Below the pieces are notes generated by a model. The model did not search any database and was not told where the DNA came from. It saw nothing but the letters and a program-made list of their open reading frames with translations. A stretch of 6,427 nucleotides of DNA, taken from assembly GCA_947179285.1 (NCBI GenBank), contig CAMXAV010000045.1:1-6427 (forward strand), given 5' to 3'. Origin of the DNA: an uncultured Helicobacter sp. Lineage in GTDB: Bacteria > Campylobacterota > Campylobacteria > Campylobacterales > Helicobacteraceae. Positions within the stretch are counted from its first letter, which is position 1. The number at the start of each line of letters is the position of its first letter. The position numbers and the translations under genes were made by a program. Shown piece by piece: positions 1 to 5,959 of the stretch.

Positions 1-279
1 CATTGCGTCCGAGCGGCGCGAGCGGGGCAATCAACGAACAACCAAGCCTATAATCAAACAAAAATTCCCAGCCGGTTTTTTGGTTCGCTTCGCTCGCAAT
101 TTAAACAATAACGGCGAAACCGCCCCCCCCCCCACGCACAGAATCGTTAACAAAAGCGCACAAAGCCACACGACAAAATGTTTAAAATCTTCAGATAAAC
201 TGCCATTGCCAAACAAGGGTGAGGGTTTGAGCGCCAAAAAATGGGTTGCGCCAATGTTTAAGGAAAATGAAAACGATTT
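1..279. other. Non-coding leader region upstream of the porin gene
   Basis: I see no convincing gene here. The plus frame starting at position 2 stays open to a TGA at 281-283, but its product is basic and low in complexity and resembles nothing I know. On the minus strand a 90-aa frame (303 to 31) has a hydrophobic stretch but no ribosome binding site. The region is more A/T-rich than the genes to its right and contains an 11-C run. An imperfect inverted repeat (attgc at 2-6, gcaat at 27-31) sits at the left edge, but no T-run follows it, so I do not call a terminator. The 3' end of an upstream gene cut by the window edge cannot be excluded. Confidence 0.6.
123..133. repeat. Poly-C tract of 11 bases (poly-G on the minus strand)
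   Basis: Eleven consecutive C residues lie between cg and acg. In Helicobacter and Campylobacter, C/G runs of about 8 or more in or near genes are known hypermutable sites that change length by slipped-strand mispairing and cause phase variation, often of surface structures. This run is about 150 bases upstream of the porin -10 box, too far to alter promoter spacing directly. It could affect a frame ending at 283 on the plus strand or the small minus-strand frame that crosses it. That this tract varies is inference. Confidence 0.9.
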
Positions 280-283
280 TTGA

Positions 284-289
284 TATAAT
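284..289 (+). promoter_or_regulatory. Sigma-70 -10 box of the porin gene
   Basis: A perfect TATAAT is preceded by a T-run (gattttt) and no recognisable -35 box. This is the usual shape of housekeeping promoters in Helicobacter and Campylobacter, where A/T-rich stretches replace the -35 element. The predicted start, near 296, gives a leader of about 27 bases containing the Shine-Dalgarno sequence. Confidence 0.8.
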
Positions 290-308
290 ACCGCTTTCAA
301 CATTAAAA

Positions 309-314
309 AAGGAG
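309..314 (+). promoter_or_regulatory. Ribosome binding site of the porin gene
   Basis: AAGGAG lies 8 bases before the ATG at 323 and fixes the start of the porin coding region. No other in-frame ATG nearby has such a site. Confidence 0.85.
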
Positions 315-322
315 ATGGCTTT

Positions 323-1588
323 ATGAAAAAGCTTTTGGTTTTTACAGCGCTTTGCAGCGCTTGGGTCTTTGCCGCAGATGAGGAAGCAAGCGCGCTTGAG
401 AAGGCGTTCAAAGAGGGCAGCGCGAGCGGGCATATTGGCTTGTATGGGCAGTATAAAAAGCTCGGCAAGGGCGTGATGAACACGAACACAAAGGGGGAGA
501 CGAGCAACAAATCGGGCTATCTCGCCCCAAGCGCCTCGTTTGTGTATGCGACAGCGCCGCTGCATGGGCTCTCGTTCGCCGCGGGGGCGTGGGCAACAGA
601 CGCGCTGTATGAGAAGCTCGATGGCGATTATGACGGCGCGTATGGCAACGCCGAGGGGATTGTCGAATCGAATGTGATGTTGCATGTGATGCACGCAAAG
701 CTCGAGCATGAGGGGCGCGGATTTGTATCGTATGGGCGTCAAGAGGTCGATTTGGAATGGGCTGTGGGCTATATTCAGGGGCTTGTGGCAAATGTTACGC
801 CGATTGAAAATTTGAGCATCACGGCGTTTTGGGCGCAAAAATACGCGCAAGTCGAGTTTGACGAGATTTCGTCTCAATTTTTGAACATGAACGACAACAA
901 GGGCATTCAAGGGATTGATATTTCCTACACAATCGCCGATATTCTGACAATCAATCCTTATTATTACTATGCCCATTCACTTTTGCAGATTCCGGGTATC
1001 AAGCTCACAGCCGATGTGAGCGCGGGAATCGTGCAATCAAGCACGATGTTGCATTATGCAAAGAGCTTGGTAGACAAAGACGTTACAAATGGTACATATA
1101 GTGGTAGTGTTCTTGGGCTCACAGGCGCAGACCTCGAGGGGCAAGAGGACGGGCAATGGATACAGATTGAAGAGACGCTCGCGTTTCCTAAGCTCGGATT
1201 CCATATCGGCGCGGGATACATCAAGACCGACAAAGACGGCGGCGGCGGGCTGCTTGGCACATTCGATGACCACCAACCGCTCGAAGAAGGCAACCACACC
1301 TTCGACCCCAACGCCTCGCAAGTCTATGCGTTTGTGGGCTATGAGATTGGAATCTTCAGCGCGGGCGTGATGTATGGCAACACAAGCTATGACGCGGCAA
1401 ACGCGACAACAGGGGCGATTGAGGGCTTTAAAGAAAACGAGATTGACGTGACGTTGGGCTTTGAGCTGCCCTATAATGTGGGCATTGAGCTCATCTATGC
1501 CTATGTCGATGATAATTTCAAAGACGAAGATGGCTCAAAACCCGGTAGCTACAATCTATTCAAGGGGCTTGTGCGTTGGACATTCTAA
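323..1588 (+). CDS. Opr-family outer-membrane porin
   Basis: This encodes a 421-aa outer-membrane beta-barrel, probably a general or substrate-selective porin; the substrate cannot be read from the sequence. Residues 1-17 form a signal peptide (MKK, hydrophobic core, VFA before the likely cut). The mature chain opens with a short acidic/helical segment (EASALEKAFKEGSASGHIG, residues 21-39) typical of epsilonproteobacterial Opr porins, and the motif GRQEVDLEW follows at 138-146. The rest alternates aromatic and polar residues as in beta-strands, and the protein ends in Phe (VRWTF), the usual signal for barrel insertion by BamA. The only cysteine (C11) is in the signal peptide, so the mature protein has none. 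Length fits the family. It has its own promoter and ribosome binding site, and the next gene has a separate promoter, so it is probably monocistronic. Family assignment rests on remembered patterns; a different porin subfamily is possible. Confidence 0.87.
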   Translation: MKKLLVFTALCSAWVFAADEEASALEKAFKEGSASGHIGLYGQYKKLGKGVMNTNTKGETSNKSGYLAPSASFVYATAPLHGLSFAAGAWATDALYEKLDGDYDGAYGNAEGIVESNVMLHVMHAKLEHEGRGFVSYGRQEVDLEWAVGYIQGLVANVTPIENLSITAFWAQKYAQVEFDEISSQFLNMNDNKGIQGIDISYTIADILTINPYYYYAHSLLQIPGIKLTADVSAGIVQSSTMLHYAKSLVDKDVTNGTYSGSVLGLTGADLEGQEDGQWIQIEETLAFPKLGFHIGAGYIKTDKDGGGGLLGTFDDHQPLEEGNHTFDPNASQVYAFVGYEIGIFSAGVMYGNTSYDAANATTGAIEGFKENEIDVTLGFELPYNVGIELIYAYVDDNFKDEDGSKPGSYNLFKGLVRWTF

Positions 1589-1672
1589 AAAATTGATAAC
1601 TTTTTTGCGTGCAATAGGGCGCATTTGCGCGCATGTTGTTGCGGCTTTATAGATGTTTCAGGTTTCGTTTGC

Positions 1673-1678
1673 TATGAT
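1673..1678 (+). promoter_or_regulatory. Probable -10 box of thrC
   Basis: TATGAT in the context gtttgcTATGAT resembles the TTATGCTATAAT box in front of the DUF3373 gene. An overlapping alternative is TATAGT at 1681-1686. Either would give a leader of about 28-36 bases before the ATG at 1720. No -35 box is evident. Confidence 0.6.
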
Positions 1679-1708
1679 TATATAGTACTTGTAAACATCG
1701 AAATAGCC

Positions 1709-1713
1709 GGAGG
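1709..1713 (+). promoter_or_regulatory. Ribosome binding site of thrC
   Basis: GGAGG lies 6 bases before the ATG at 1720 and decides the start. The protein from this ATG begins MLRQTRGD, matching the (S/P)TRG(D) signature found close to the N-terminus of threonine synthases. Confidence 0.85.
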
Positions 1714-1719
1714 TGGTTT

Positions 1720-3171
1720 ATGTTGCGACAAACACGAGGAGATGCAGGGTCTCCACGAATCATCGACTTCGAGACGGCAATCCTCAATCCAAGCGCGGAT
1801 TTTGGCGGATTGTTCGCGCCCGAACGTCTGCCTGTGCTCAACACCATCGAAATGCGCAAGCTGCAAAAGCTGTCTTATATCGATTTCACCAAAGAGATTC
1901 TCTCATTTTTGGGAATCAACCTCGATTCAGACATCTTAGACAGCGCGCTTTCGACCTATCGCCGCTTTGATAACGCAAATGAGCCTGTGGTTTTGCGCAA
2001 AGTCCATGATTCTCTGTATATCCAAGAGCTGTTCCATGGACCCACGCGCGCGTTTAAAGACATGGCGCTCCAACCTTTTGGCGCGATTCTATGCGGGCTT
2101 GCCAAAAAGCGCAACGAACGCTATCTCATTCTCGTGGCAACGAGCGGCGACACAGGACCCGCCACGCTCCAAGCGTTCCAAAACGATGCAAATGTCTCTG
2201 TCGTTTGCCTATATCCCAAAAACGGCACGAGCGATGTGCAGCGCCGCCAAATGACGACCATTAACGCGCGCAATGTCCGCGTTCTTGGAATCGAGGGCAA
2301 TTTCGATGACGCCCAAAGCGCGCTCAAGAGCCTGCTTGGCGATAATAGTTTCAAGCAAGCGCTCGAGGCGAAGAGATTCCGCCTCTCGGCGGCAAACTCT
2401 GTCAATTTTGGGCGCATCATCTTTCAGATTGTCTACCATGCCTACACATCGCTACACTTCCCCGAGCGCGGCGTCGACATCATCGTCCCAAGCGGCAACT
2501 TTGGCAATGCGCTTGGCGCGTTCTATGCCAAGCTGATTGGCTTTGATATTGGCAAAATCATCATCGCGAGCAACGCGAACAATGTCTTGACAGATTGGAT
2601 TACACGTGGCGTGTACGACATCAAAGACCGCGTGCTCAAACAGACGCAATCGCCCGCTATGGACATTCTCAAGAGCTCGAATGCCGAACGCATTCTCTAT
2701 GCACTCTTTGGCGCGACCCGCACGCGCGAGCTGCTCGAATCGCTCGATAGCAAGAAAATCTATGCGCTTAGCGCCAAAGAGTTTATGGAGATTCAGAATT
2801 ATTTCAACGCGACATTCTGCACAGACGAGGAATGCCGCTTGCTCATCGCGCGTTATGCCAAGCTTGGGCATCTTGTCGACCCCCACACCGCCACGGCGCT
2901 CAAGGCATACGAGCAGTTCAACACCACGAGCACGCGCATTAAGATTGTCGTCTCGACAGCGGAATGGACAAAATTTGCGCCCACCGTGGCGCAGGCTTTG
3001 GGCAAGAGCAAGCTGGGCGACAAAGACGCCCTCGCATTTGTCGCAAAGACGCTCGATGCGCCGATTGTTCCGAGCATCGAATCGCTGTTTGACAAAGAGG
3101 AGATTCACAACAAAACGCTTGCGCCTAGCCACATCGCGGGGGATATTTTGGATTGGGTTGCAACACTTTGA
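1720..3171 (+). CDS. thrC: Threonine synthase
   Basis: This cytoplasmic, PLP-dependent enzyme converts O-phospho-L-homoserine and water to L-threonine and phosphate, the last step of threonine biosynthesis. The 483-aa product has the family landmarks in order: TRGD at residues 5-8, NPSADFGGLFAPE near 23-35 (the N-terminal N-x-GGL(Y/F) region), HGPTRAFKDMALQ at 106-118 with the PLP Schiff-base lysine at K113, ATSGDTGPA at 140-148, NSVNFGRI at 226-233, and SGNFGN at 258-263, the loop that holds the PLP phosphate. Length is normal for the E. coli/fungal-like class seen in Campylobacterota, and the gene looks intact. It has its own promoter and a strong GGAGG. Its neighbours are envelope proteins rather than thrA/thrB or other amino-acid genes, so it is not part of a thr operon here. 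No attenuator or riboswitch is visible in the leader. Confidence 0.97.
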   Translation: MLRQTRGDAGSPRIIDFETAILNPSADFGGLFAPERLPVLNTIEMRKLQKLSYIDFTKEILSFLGINLDSDILDSALSTYRRFDNANEPVVLRKVHDSLYIQELFHGPTRAFKDMALQPFGAILCGLAKKRNERYLILVATSGDTGPATLQAFQNDANVSVVCLYPKNGTSDVQRRQMTTINARNVRVLGIEGNFDDAQSALKSLLGDNSFKQALEAKRFRLSAANSVNFGRIIFQIVYHAYTSLHFPERGVDIIVPSGNFGNALGAFYAKLIGFDIGKIIIASNANNVLTDWITRGVYDIKDRVLKQTQSPAMDILKSSNAERILYALFGATRTRELLESLDSKKIYALSAKEFMEIQNYFNATFCTDEECRLLIARYAKLGHLVDPHTATALKAYEQFNTTSTRIKIVVSTAEWTKFAPTVAQALGKSKLGDKDALAFVAKTLDAPIVPSIESLFDKEEIHNKTLAPSHIAGDILDWVATL

Positions 3172-3183
3172 GCGGTTTTATGC

Positions 3184-3189
3184 TATAAT
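3184..3189 (+). promoter_or_regulatory. Sigma-70 -10 box of the DUF3373 gene unit
   Basis: A perfect TATAAT in the context ttatgcTATAATc lies in the 37-base gap after thrC. The expected start, near 3196, gives an unusually short leader of about 13 bases, so the ribosome binding site would lie almost at the 5' end of the mRNA. Read-through from thrC is also possible because no terminator separates them. Confidence 0.75.
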
Positions 3190-3197
3190 CAGCAAAA

Positions 3198-3202
3198 AAG
3201 GA
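3198..3202 (+). promoter_or_regulatory. Ribosome binding site of the DUF3373 gene
   Basis: AAGGA lies 6 bases before the ATG at 3209; an overlapping GAGG at 3204-3207 is closer. Together with the signal peptide that follows, it supports 3209 over the much longer upstream open frame from 2606, which merely runs through thrC. Confidence 0.75.
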
Positions 3203-3208
3203 CGAGGA

Positions 3209-4624
3209 ATGCGTACAACACCATGGCTTATGACAACGGCTTTGGCGCTCAATATGGCGCTTGCTGCCGAACCAACATTGCAGGGCTTGCAGCAGCAAAT
3301 CAATGATTTGCAGCAGCGGCTCGATGAGGCAGAGGAGCGGGCAGACGAGATTGAGTTCGAGGCAACGTTGAGCAAAGTCAAGTTTGGGCTCGAGTTTTCT
3401 AATAGTATTTCAAGTTTCAACACTTCTAATGGAAACGGAACAACGAATCATAACGGCGGCAAGTTCGCAACAGAAGTGCATCTTAACATGAATGCACAAG
3501 TCAACAATAGGACAAAATTTTCGGGGCGCTTGTCTATTATGCGTGGTTGGGGCGATATGGGCTGGTCGAAATTGCCTATGGAAATCGCCACGGGGCGCAC
3601 GGCAGACGGCGGACCCATTGTCTTTTTGGAACGTGCCTATGTTGATTATATGATTTTAAACGGCTTGCACGCAACACTCGGGCGACAGCCCGCAACCGAT
3701 GGACCGGGAAGCAATTTGCGCAACAATTCGGGGCGGCTTTCGACCTATCCCGCACTGCTTGTGAATCTGCTTGGCGATGCGCTGATTTTCACCTATGCGC
3801 CCACCTATTTCGACCAATCGCAGCTCACATTCCGCGCAGGGTATTCCAAGTTTTATCAATGGGTCGAGGGCAGCGGCTCGAACGAGCATTTCACGGGCGT
3901 ACAAAAAGACAGCGATGGCGATTTGCTGTTTGCCGAAGTCGAGAGCAAGCTTCCGCTTGGCGCGCTTGGCGACAATCTCGTGATTCTAAGCTATATCCAA
4001 ACAATCAATTATAGCGCGCCTATCAACACCGCAGCACTCGCGCTTGGACCTGTGAATATGGGCGATATTCAGGTTGTGAATCTGCATTTTGAAAACAACA
4101 AAATGCTTGGGCTTCCGTTCTCGTGGTTTGTGAGCGGCAGCTATTTTAACGCCAAAGCCGATAATGGCGATGACGCCGCGCGCAAGGTTGCGGGCGCAAA
4201 TGGAATCGCCATCGAAACCCGCGCGCAGCTCGATAGCATGGCGGCGCAAAACGCGTCTTTGCAGCAGCTTCAAGCCGTTGCCGACAGGCTCAAGCTCAAC
4301 AACGAAAGCGCGTTTGCCGTTCATGCGGGCGGGCGCGTTGATTTGCCGCTCGATTTCAAGATTGGCTATGAGTTCTTTCATGGCAGCCGCTATTGGTATG
4401 CGTTTAGCCGCCCAAGCGTTCACGACCCGCTCGATTTTCGCAACACACGCGGCGATGTGCATGACATCTACCTCATCTACCAGCTCGACTTCAACCAATT
4501 CTTACGCGCAAGCTATACGAACATTCACAACAAATATTCCAACAACGGGCTTGCCTTTGGTGGCGCAGACCCCGTCGACCGCACAGCCGAGATTTTTATG
4601 CTCATGTACAATCTCAAATTCTAA
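3209..4624 (+). CDS. DUF3373-family predicted outer-membrane barrel protein
   Basis: The 471-aa product has the architecture of the DUF3373 family of Campylobacterota, whose function is unknown. Residues 1-20 form a signal peptide (MRTTPWLM, then a hydrophobic run ending LAA before EPT). Residues 23-50 form a coiled coil (LQGLQQQINDLQQRLDEAEE), and the remainder is a beta-rich barrel-like domain starting near VKFGLEF. Recognisable stretches are LERAYVDY, GRQPATDGPGSNLR and PALLVNLLGDALIF, and the chain ends in Phe (YNLKF), the usual barrel-insertion signal. A second helical segment (around residues 332-362, DSMAAQNASLQQLQAVADRL) interrupts the barrel and could be a plug or periplasmic arm. 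No cysteine is visible. The N-terminal coiled coil before a barrel recalls peptidoglycan-tethered or trimeric porins, but that is inference. It is first in a likely three-gene unit. Confidence 0.85.
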   Translation: MRTTPWLMTTALALNMALAAEPTLQGLQQQINDLQQRLDEAEERADEIEFEATLSKVKFGLEFSNSISSFNTSNGNGTTNHNGGKFATEVHLNMNAQVNNRTKFSGRLSIMRGWGDMGWSKLPMEIATGRTADGGPIVFLERAYVDYMILNGLHATLGRQPATDGPGSNLRNNSGRLSTYPALLVNLLGDALIFTYAPTYFDQSQLTFRAGYSKFYQWVEGSGSNEHFTGVQKDSDGDLLFAEVESKLPLGALGDNLVILSYIQTINYSAPINTAALALGPVNMGDIQVVNLHFENNKMLGLPFSWFVSGSYFNAKADNGDDAARKVAGANGIAIETRAQLDSMAAQNASLQQLQAVADRLKLNNESAFAVHAGGRVDLPLDFKIGYEFFHGSRYWYAFSRPSVHDPLDFRNTRGDVHDIYLIYQLDFNQFLRASYTNIHNKYSNNGLAFGGADPVDRTAEIFMLMYNLKF

Positions 4625-4626
4625 AA

Positions 4627-4631
4627 GGGGG
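4627..4631 (+). promoter_or_regulatory. Ribosome binding site of the 81-aa secreted protein gene
   Basis: The purine run AAAAGGGGGAAA includes GGGGG (4627-4631), 5 bases before the ATG at 4637. The gap after the DUF3373 stop is only 12 bases, which argues for co-transcription. Confidence 0.65.
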
Positions 4632-4636
4632 AAATC

Positions 4637-4882
4637 ATGCGAAAGATTCTCTTTTCTATCGCGCTCATCTGCTTTGTGGGCGCTTCGTTTGCCCAAGCCG
4701 AGGATTGTGGCTCGCTCATAAGCAAATACAAAGCCCCAGACCCGAGCAAAAAGACAATGGCACAGCTCAAGCGGTGGGTGTCGCGCAAGCTCGAAAACAA
4801 TGCCGATGCGCATTCGCTCGAAACATGCTTGGTTGCCCAAGCGGCTGACAACCCCAACAAAGACCAAGTCGCCGGGAAATAA
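4637..4882 (+). CDS. Small secreted protein with two cysteines, function unknown
   Basis: I do not recognise a named family for this 81-aa protein. Residues 1-21 are a clear Sec signal peptide (MRK, hydrophobic core, ASFAQA before EDC). The mature 60 residues hold exactly two cysteines, C24 and C64, well placed for one intramolecular disulfide in the oxidising periplasm. The mature chain is charged and probably helical (TMAQLKRWVSRKLENN) and ends DNPNKDQVAGK. The first mature Cys is not in a lipobox (FAQAEDC), so it should be soluble rather than a lipoprotein. Its start is 12 bases after the DUF3373 gene and the next gene starts 10 bases after its stop, so the three are probably translated from one mRNA. 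A role as periplasmic partner of the DUF3373 barrel is inference from context only. Confidence 0.75.
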   Translation: MRKILFSIALICFVGASFAQAEDCGSLISKYKAPDPSKKTMAQLKRWVSRKLENNADAHSLETCLVAQAADNPNKDQVAGK

Positions 4883-4892
4883 TGGACAGGCA

Positions 4893-5309
4893 ATGGCGCA
4901 AGGGCAGATTCAAGACATCGTGTTGCGCCTTTGCGCTCAAGCCATCAAAGAAGCAGAACCCTATATCCTCGATTATTCCGACAACAGCATTGCCGTTTTA
5001 GACAAGGTGTTGCGCCGCCACCACAAAGAGCTGCAAGCCCACGCGCACAAAGACGAGGAGATTTGGCAGCTCACCTCGATGTATGGCGCATACATCGGCA
5101 CGATGTTGCTTTCAAACGGGCTTTCGCAATATGGCTATGCATGGAATCTCACAAAAGAAAATCTGCTTGTCTTGCAAAGCGATGCGCGTTCGCTCTCGCC
5201 CCTTGCAAAAATCTATCATTGCCTGTGTGATGCGGAGAGAATCGAGTCGTTTTATCATGGCGCGCTTGCCCTTGCGCGCGAGGAGAACACGAAACAAGGG
5301 CTCTTATAG
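4893..5309 (+). CDS. Conserved hypothetical cytoplasmic protein, resembling DUF3806-type
   Basis: This 138-aa mostly helical protein has no signal peptide. Its pattern LDYSDNSIAVLDKVL (residues 26-40), EEIWQLTSMYGAYIGTMLL (55-73) and LSPLAKIYHCL (101-111) recalls a family often labelled DUF3806 or similar, in which an LDYS..SL..LD segment is followed by a GAYIGE-like helix. The function is unknown and the match is from memory, so moderate. I chose the ATG at 4893 because the next in-frame ATG upstream (4800) would overlap the preceding gene by 83 bases and add a basic, unrelated sequence. The ribosome binding site is weak (GGACAGG at 4884-4890), suggesting coupling to translation of the 81-aa gene whose stop is 10 bases away. 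Its 3' end overlaps the convergent gene by 6 bases. Confidence 0.75.
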   Translation: MAQGQIQDIVLRLCAQAIKEAEPYILDYSDNSIAVLDKVLRRHHKELQAHAHKDEEIWQLTSMYGAYIGTMLLSNGLSQYGYAWNLTKENLLVLQSDARSLSPLAKIYHCLCDAERIESFYHGALALAREENTKQGLL

Positions 5310-5315
5310 CCCTTG
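5295..5315. terminator. Hairpin carrying both convergent stop codons; possible bidirectional terminator
   Basis: A perfect 7-bp stem (CAAGGGC at 5295-5301, GCCCTTG at 5309-5315) encloses a 7-base loop, 5302-5308. The plus-strand stop TAG (5307-5309) and the minus-strand stop TAA (5306-5304) lie in or against the loop. There is no T-run on either side, so it is not a classical intrinsic terminator. It is the only strong inverted repeat between these convergent genes and could slow polymerase from both sides. Confidence 0.4.
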
Positions 5316-5927
5316 CGCTTGGGCAATCTGTTGTTGGAGGTTCATCATCTCGGCGAGCCGCACGCTGCGTTCAACCGAGAGATAGCGCATCATCGCTTCG
5401 CGAATGTTCGCCTTGTCGGCTTCGCTTTTGCCGCTGTTTGCGTTGTTTGCATTTGCATTGCTCGAATCCGCCGCTTGTGCTGCCGATTCCGCTCGCGCCG
5501 CGACTTCGGCGCGTGCCATATCTGCCACGCTCGCTGCCAATCCCGCTCCTGTCGTGCTGCCGACATTGTTTTGCCCAACGAGCACGCTCTTCATCGAGTT
5601 TGTCGAACCAGTCGAGAGGCTCTTAATCTGTTGGTCGAGCCTTGCGAGCTCGGCTTCTGTGCTTTGCAATCGGCTCTTGAGCGCGTTAAGCGTCTTCTCG
5701 CTAAGCGCCGTTGTGGCGTTGGCGAGCTCGCCGCTCGCGTTGAGCTTGTCAAGCGCATCTTGCGAGGTTGTGGCTTGAGCCGTATTTGCAGCTGTGTTAG
5801 AATTTGTGCTACCATTTCCTTGTTCTGCAAGTTTTTCCGAATCTTTGTCTTTATTGGACTCTGCTTTACTATAATTTGCGAGTCTTTCGTAAGGATTGCT
5901 CGCATTCATCAGGTTAAGCTGTGTCAT
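5304..5927 (-). CDS. Sigma-54-driven low-complexity protein, candidate flagellum-associated
   Basis: I do not recognise this 207-aa protein. The ATG at 5927 is chosen because AAGGAG lies 7 bases upstream and a sigma-54 promoter just beyond. There is no signal peptide or membrane segment. The N-terminal 60 residues are polar and rich in Asn, Ser and Thr. A helical, coiled-coil-like segment follows at 74-105 (SEKTLNALKSRLQSTEAELA), then a Gly/Ala region (120-165, with a NANANNANSG stretch), and a C-terminal amphipathic helix (170-207, with REAMMRYLSVERSVRLAEMM). It has no Cys, Trp, Phe or His and only one Pro, a composition often seen in proteins exported by the flagellar type III system. Known RpoN targets in Helicobacter and Campylobacter are mainly hook, rod and filament-cap genes, so a flagellar role is likely by inference. 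It could be a secreted substrate, a scaffold or a cytoplasmic regulator. Confidence 0.8.
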   Translation of the reverse strand: MTQLNLMNASNPYERLANYSKAESNKDKDSEKLAEQGNGSTNSNTAANTAQATTSQDALDKLNASGELANATTALSEKTLNALKSRLQSTEAELARLDQQIKSLSTGSTNSMKSVLVGQNNVGSTTGAGLAASVADMARAEVAARAESAAQAADSSNANANNANSGKSEADKANIREAMMRYLSVERSVRLAEMMNLQQQIAQAQGL

Positions 5928-5932
5928 GAGTT

Positions 5933-5940
5933 GCTCCTTT
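5933..5940 (-). promoter_or_regulatory. Ribosome binding site of the sigma-54-driven gene
   Basis: On the minus strand, AAAAGGAG precedes CAACTC and the ATG. It fixes the start at 5927 rather than at the longer open frame beginning at 6014, which would run through the promoter. Confidence 0.8.
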
Positions 5941-5959
5941 TGCATTCTTGAAAATGTCC

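Larger units (their letters stand above)
1589..1719. other. Intergenic region between the porin and thrC
   Basis: These 131 bases hold the thrC promoter in their right half. Just after the porin stop, an A-run and a T-run (1587-1607) could form a weak A/T-only hairpin. A 4-bp GCGC repeat (1619-1622 and 1627-1630) could form a small stem, but no T-run follows it. I see no strong terminator and no gene. Confidence 0.6.

Noticed and set aside
191..976. Long minus-strand open frame (261 codons) across the porin gene
   Set aside because: It has no ribosome binding site, a Cys/Arg-rich shadow composition, and lies opposite a well-supported porin with signal peptide and terminal Phe.
1587..1607. 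A-run/T-run dyad after the porin stop as an intrinsic terminator
   Set aside because: The possible stem is A/T-only with a bulge, too weak to call a terminator with confidence.
2452..3132. Long minus-strand open frame (226 codons) inside thrC
   Set aside because: It is antisense to a clearly conserved threonine synthase and has an unnatural Arg/Cys-rich sequence.
2606..3208. N-terminal extension of the DUF3373 frame back into thrC
   Set aside because: The frame is merely open; its sequence is Arg/Ser-rich shadow, while the ATG at 3209 has a ribosome binding site and starts a signal peptide.
4800..4892. Longer start for the 138-aa protein
   Set aside because: It would overlap the 81-aa gene by 83 bases and add a basic stretch unlike the rest of the protein; the ATG at 4893 fits the gene spacing.
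5313..5951. Plus-strand 212-codon frame opposite the sigma-54-driven gene
   Set aside because: Its composition is Cys/Arg-rich, typical of an antisense shadow, with no binding site; the minus-strand gene has promoter, binding site and coherent protein architecture.
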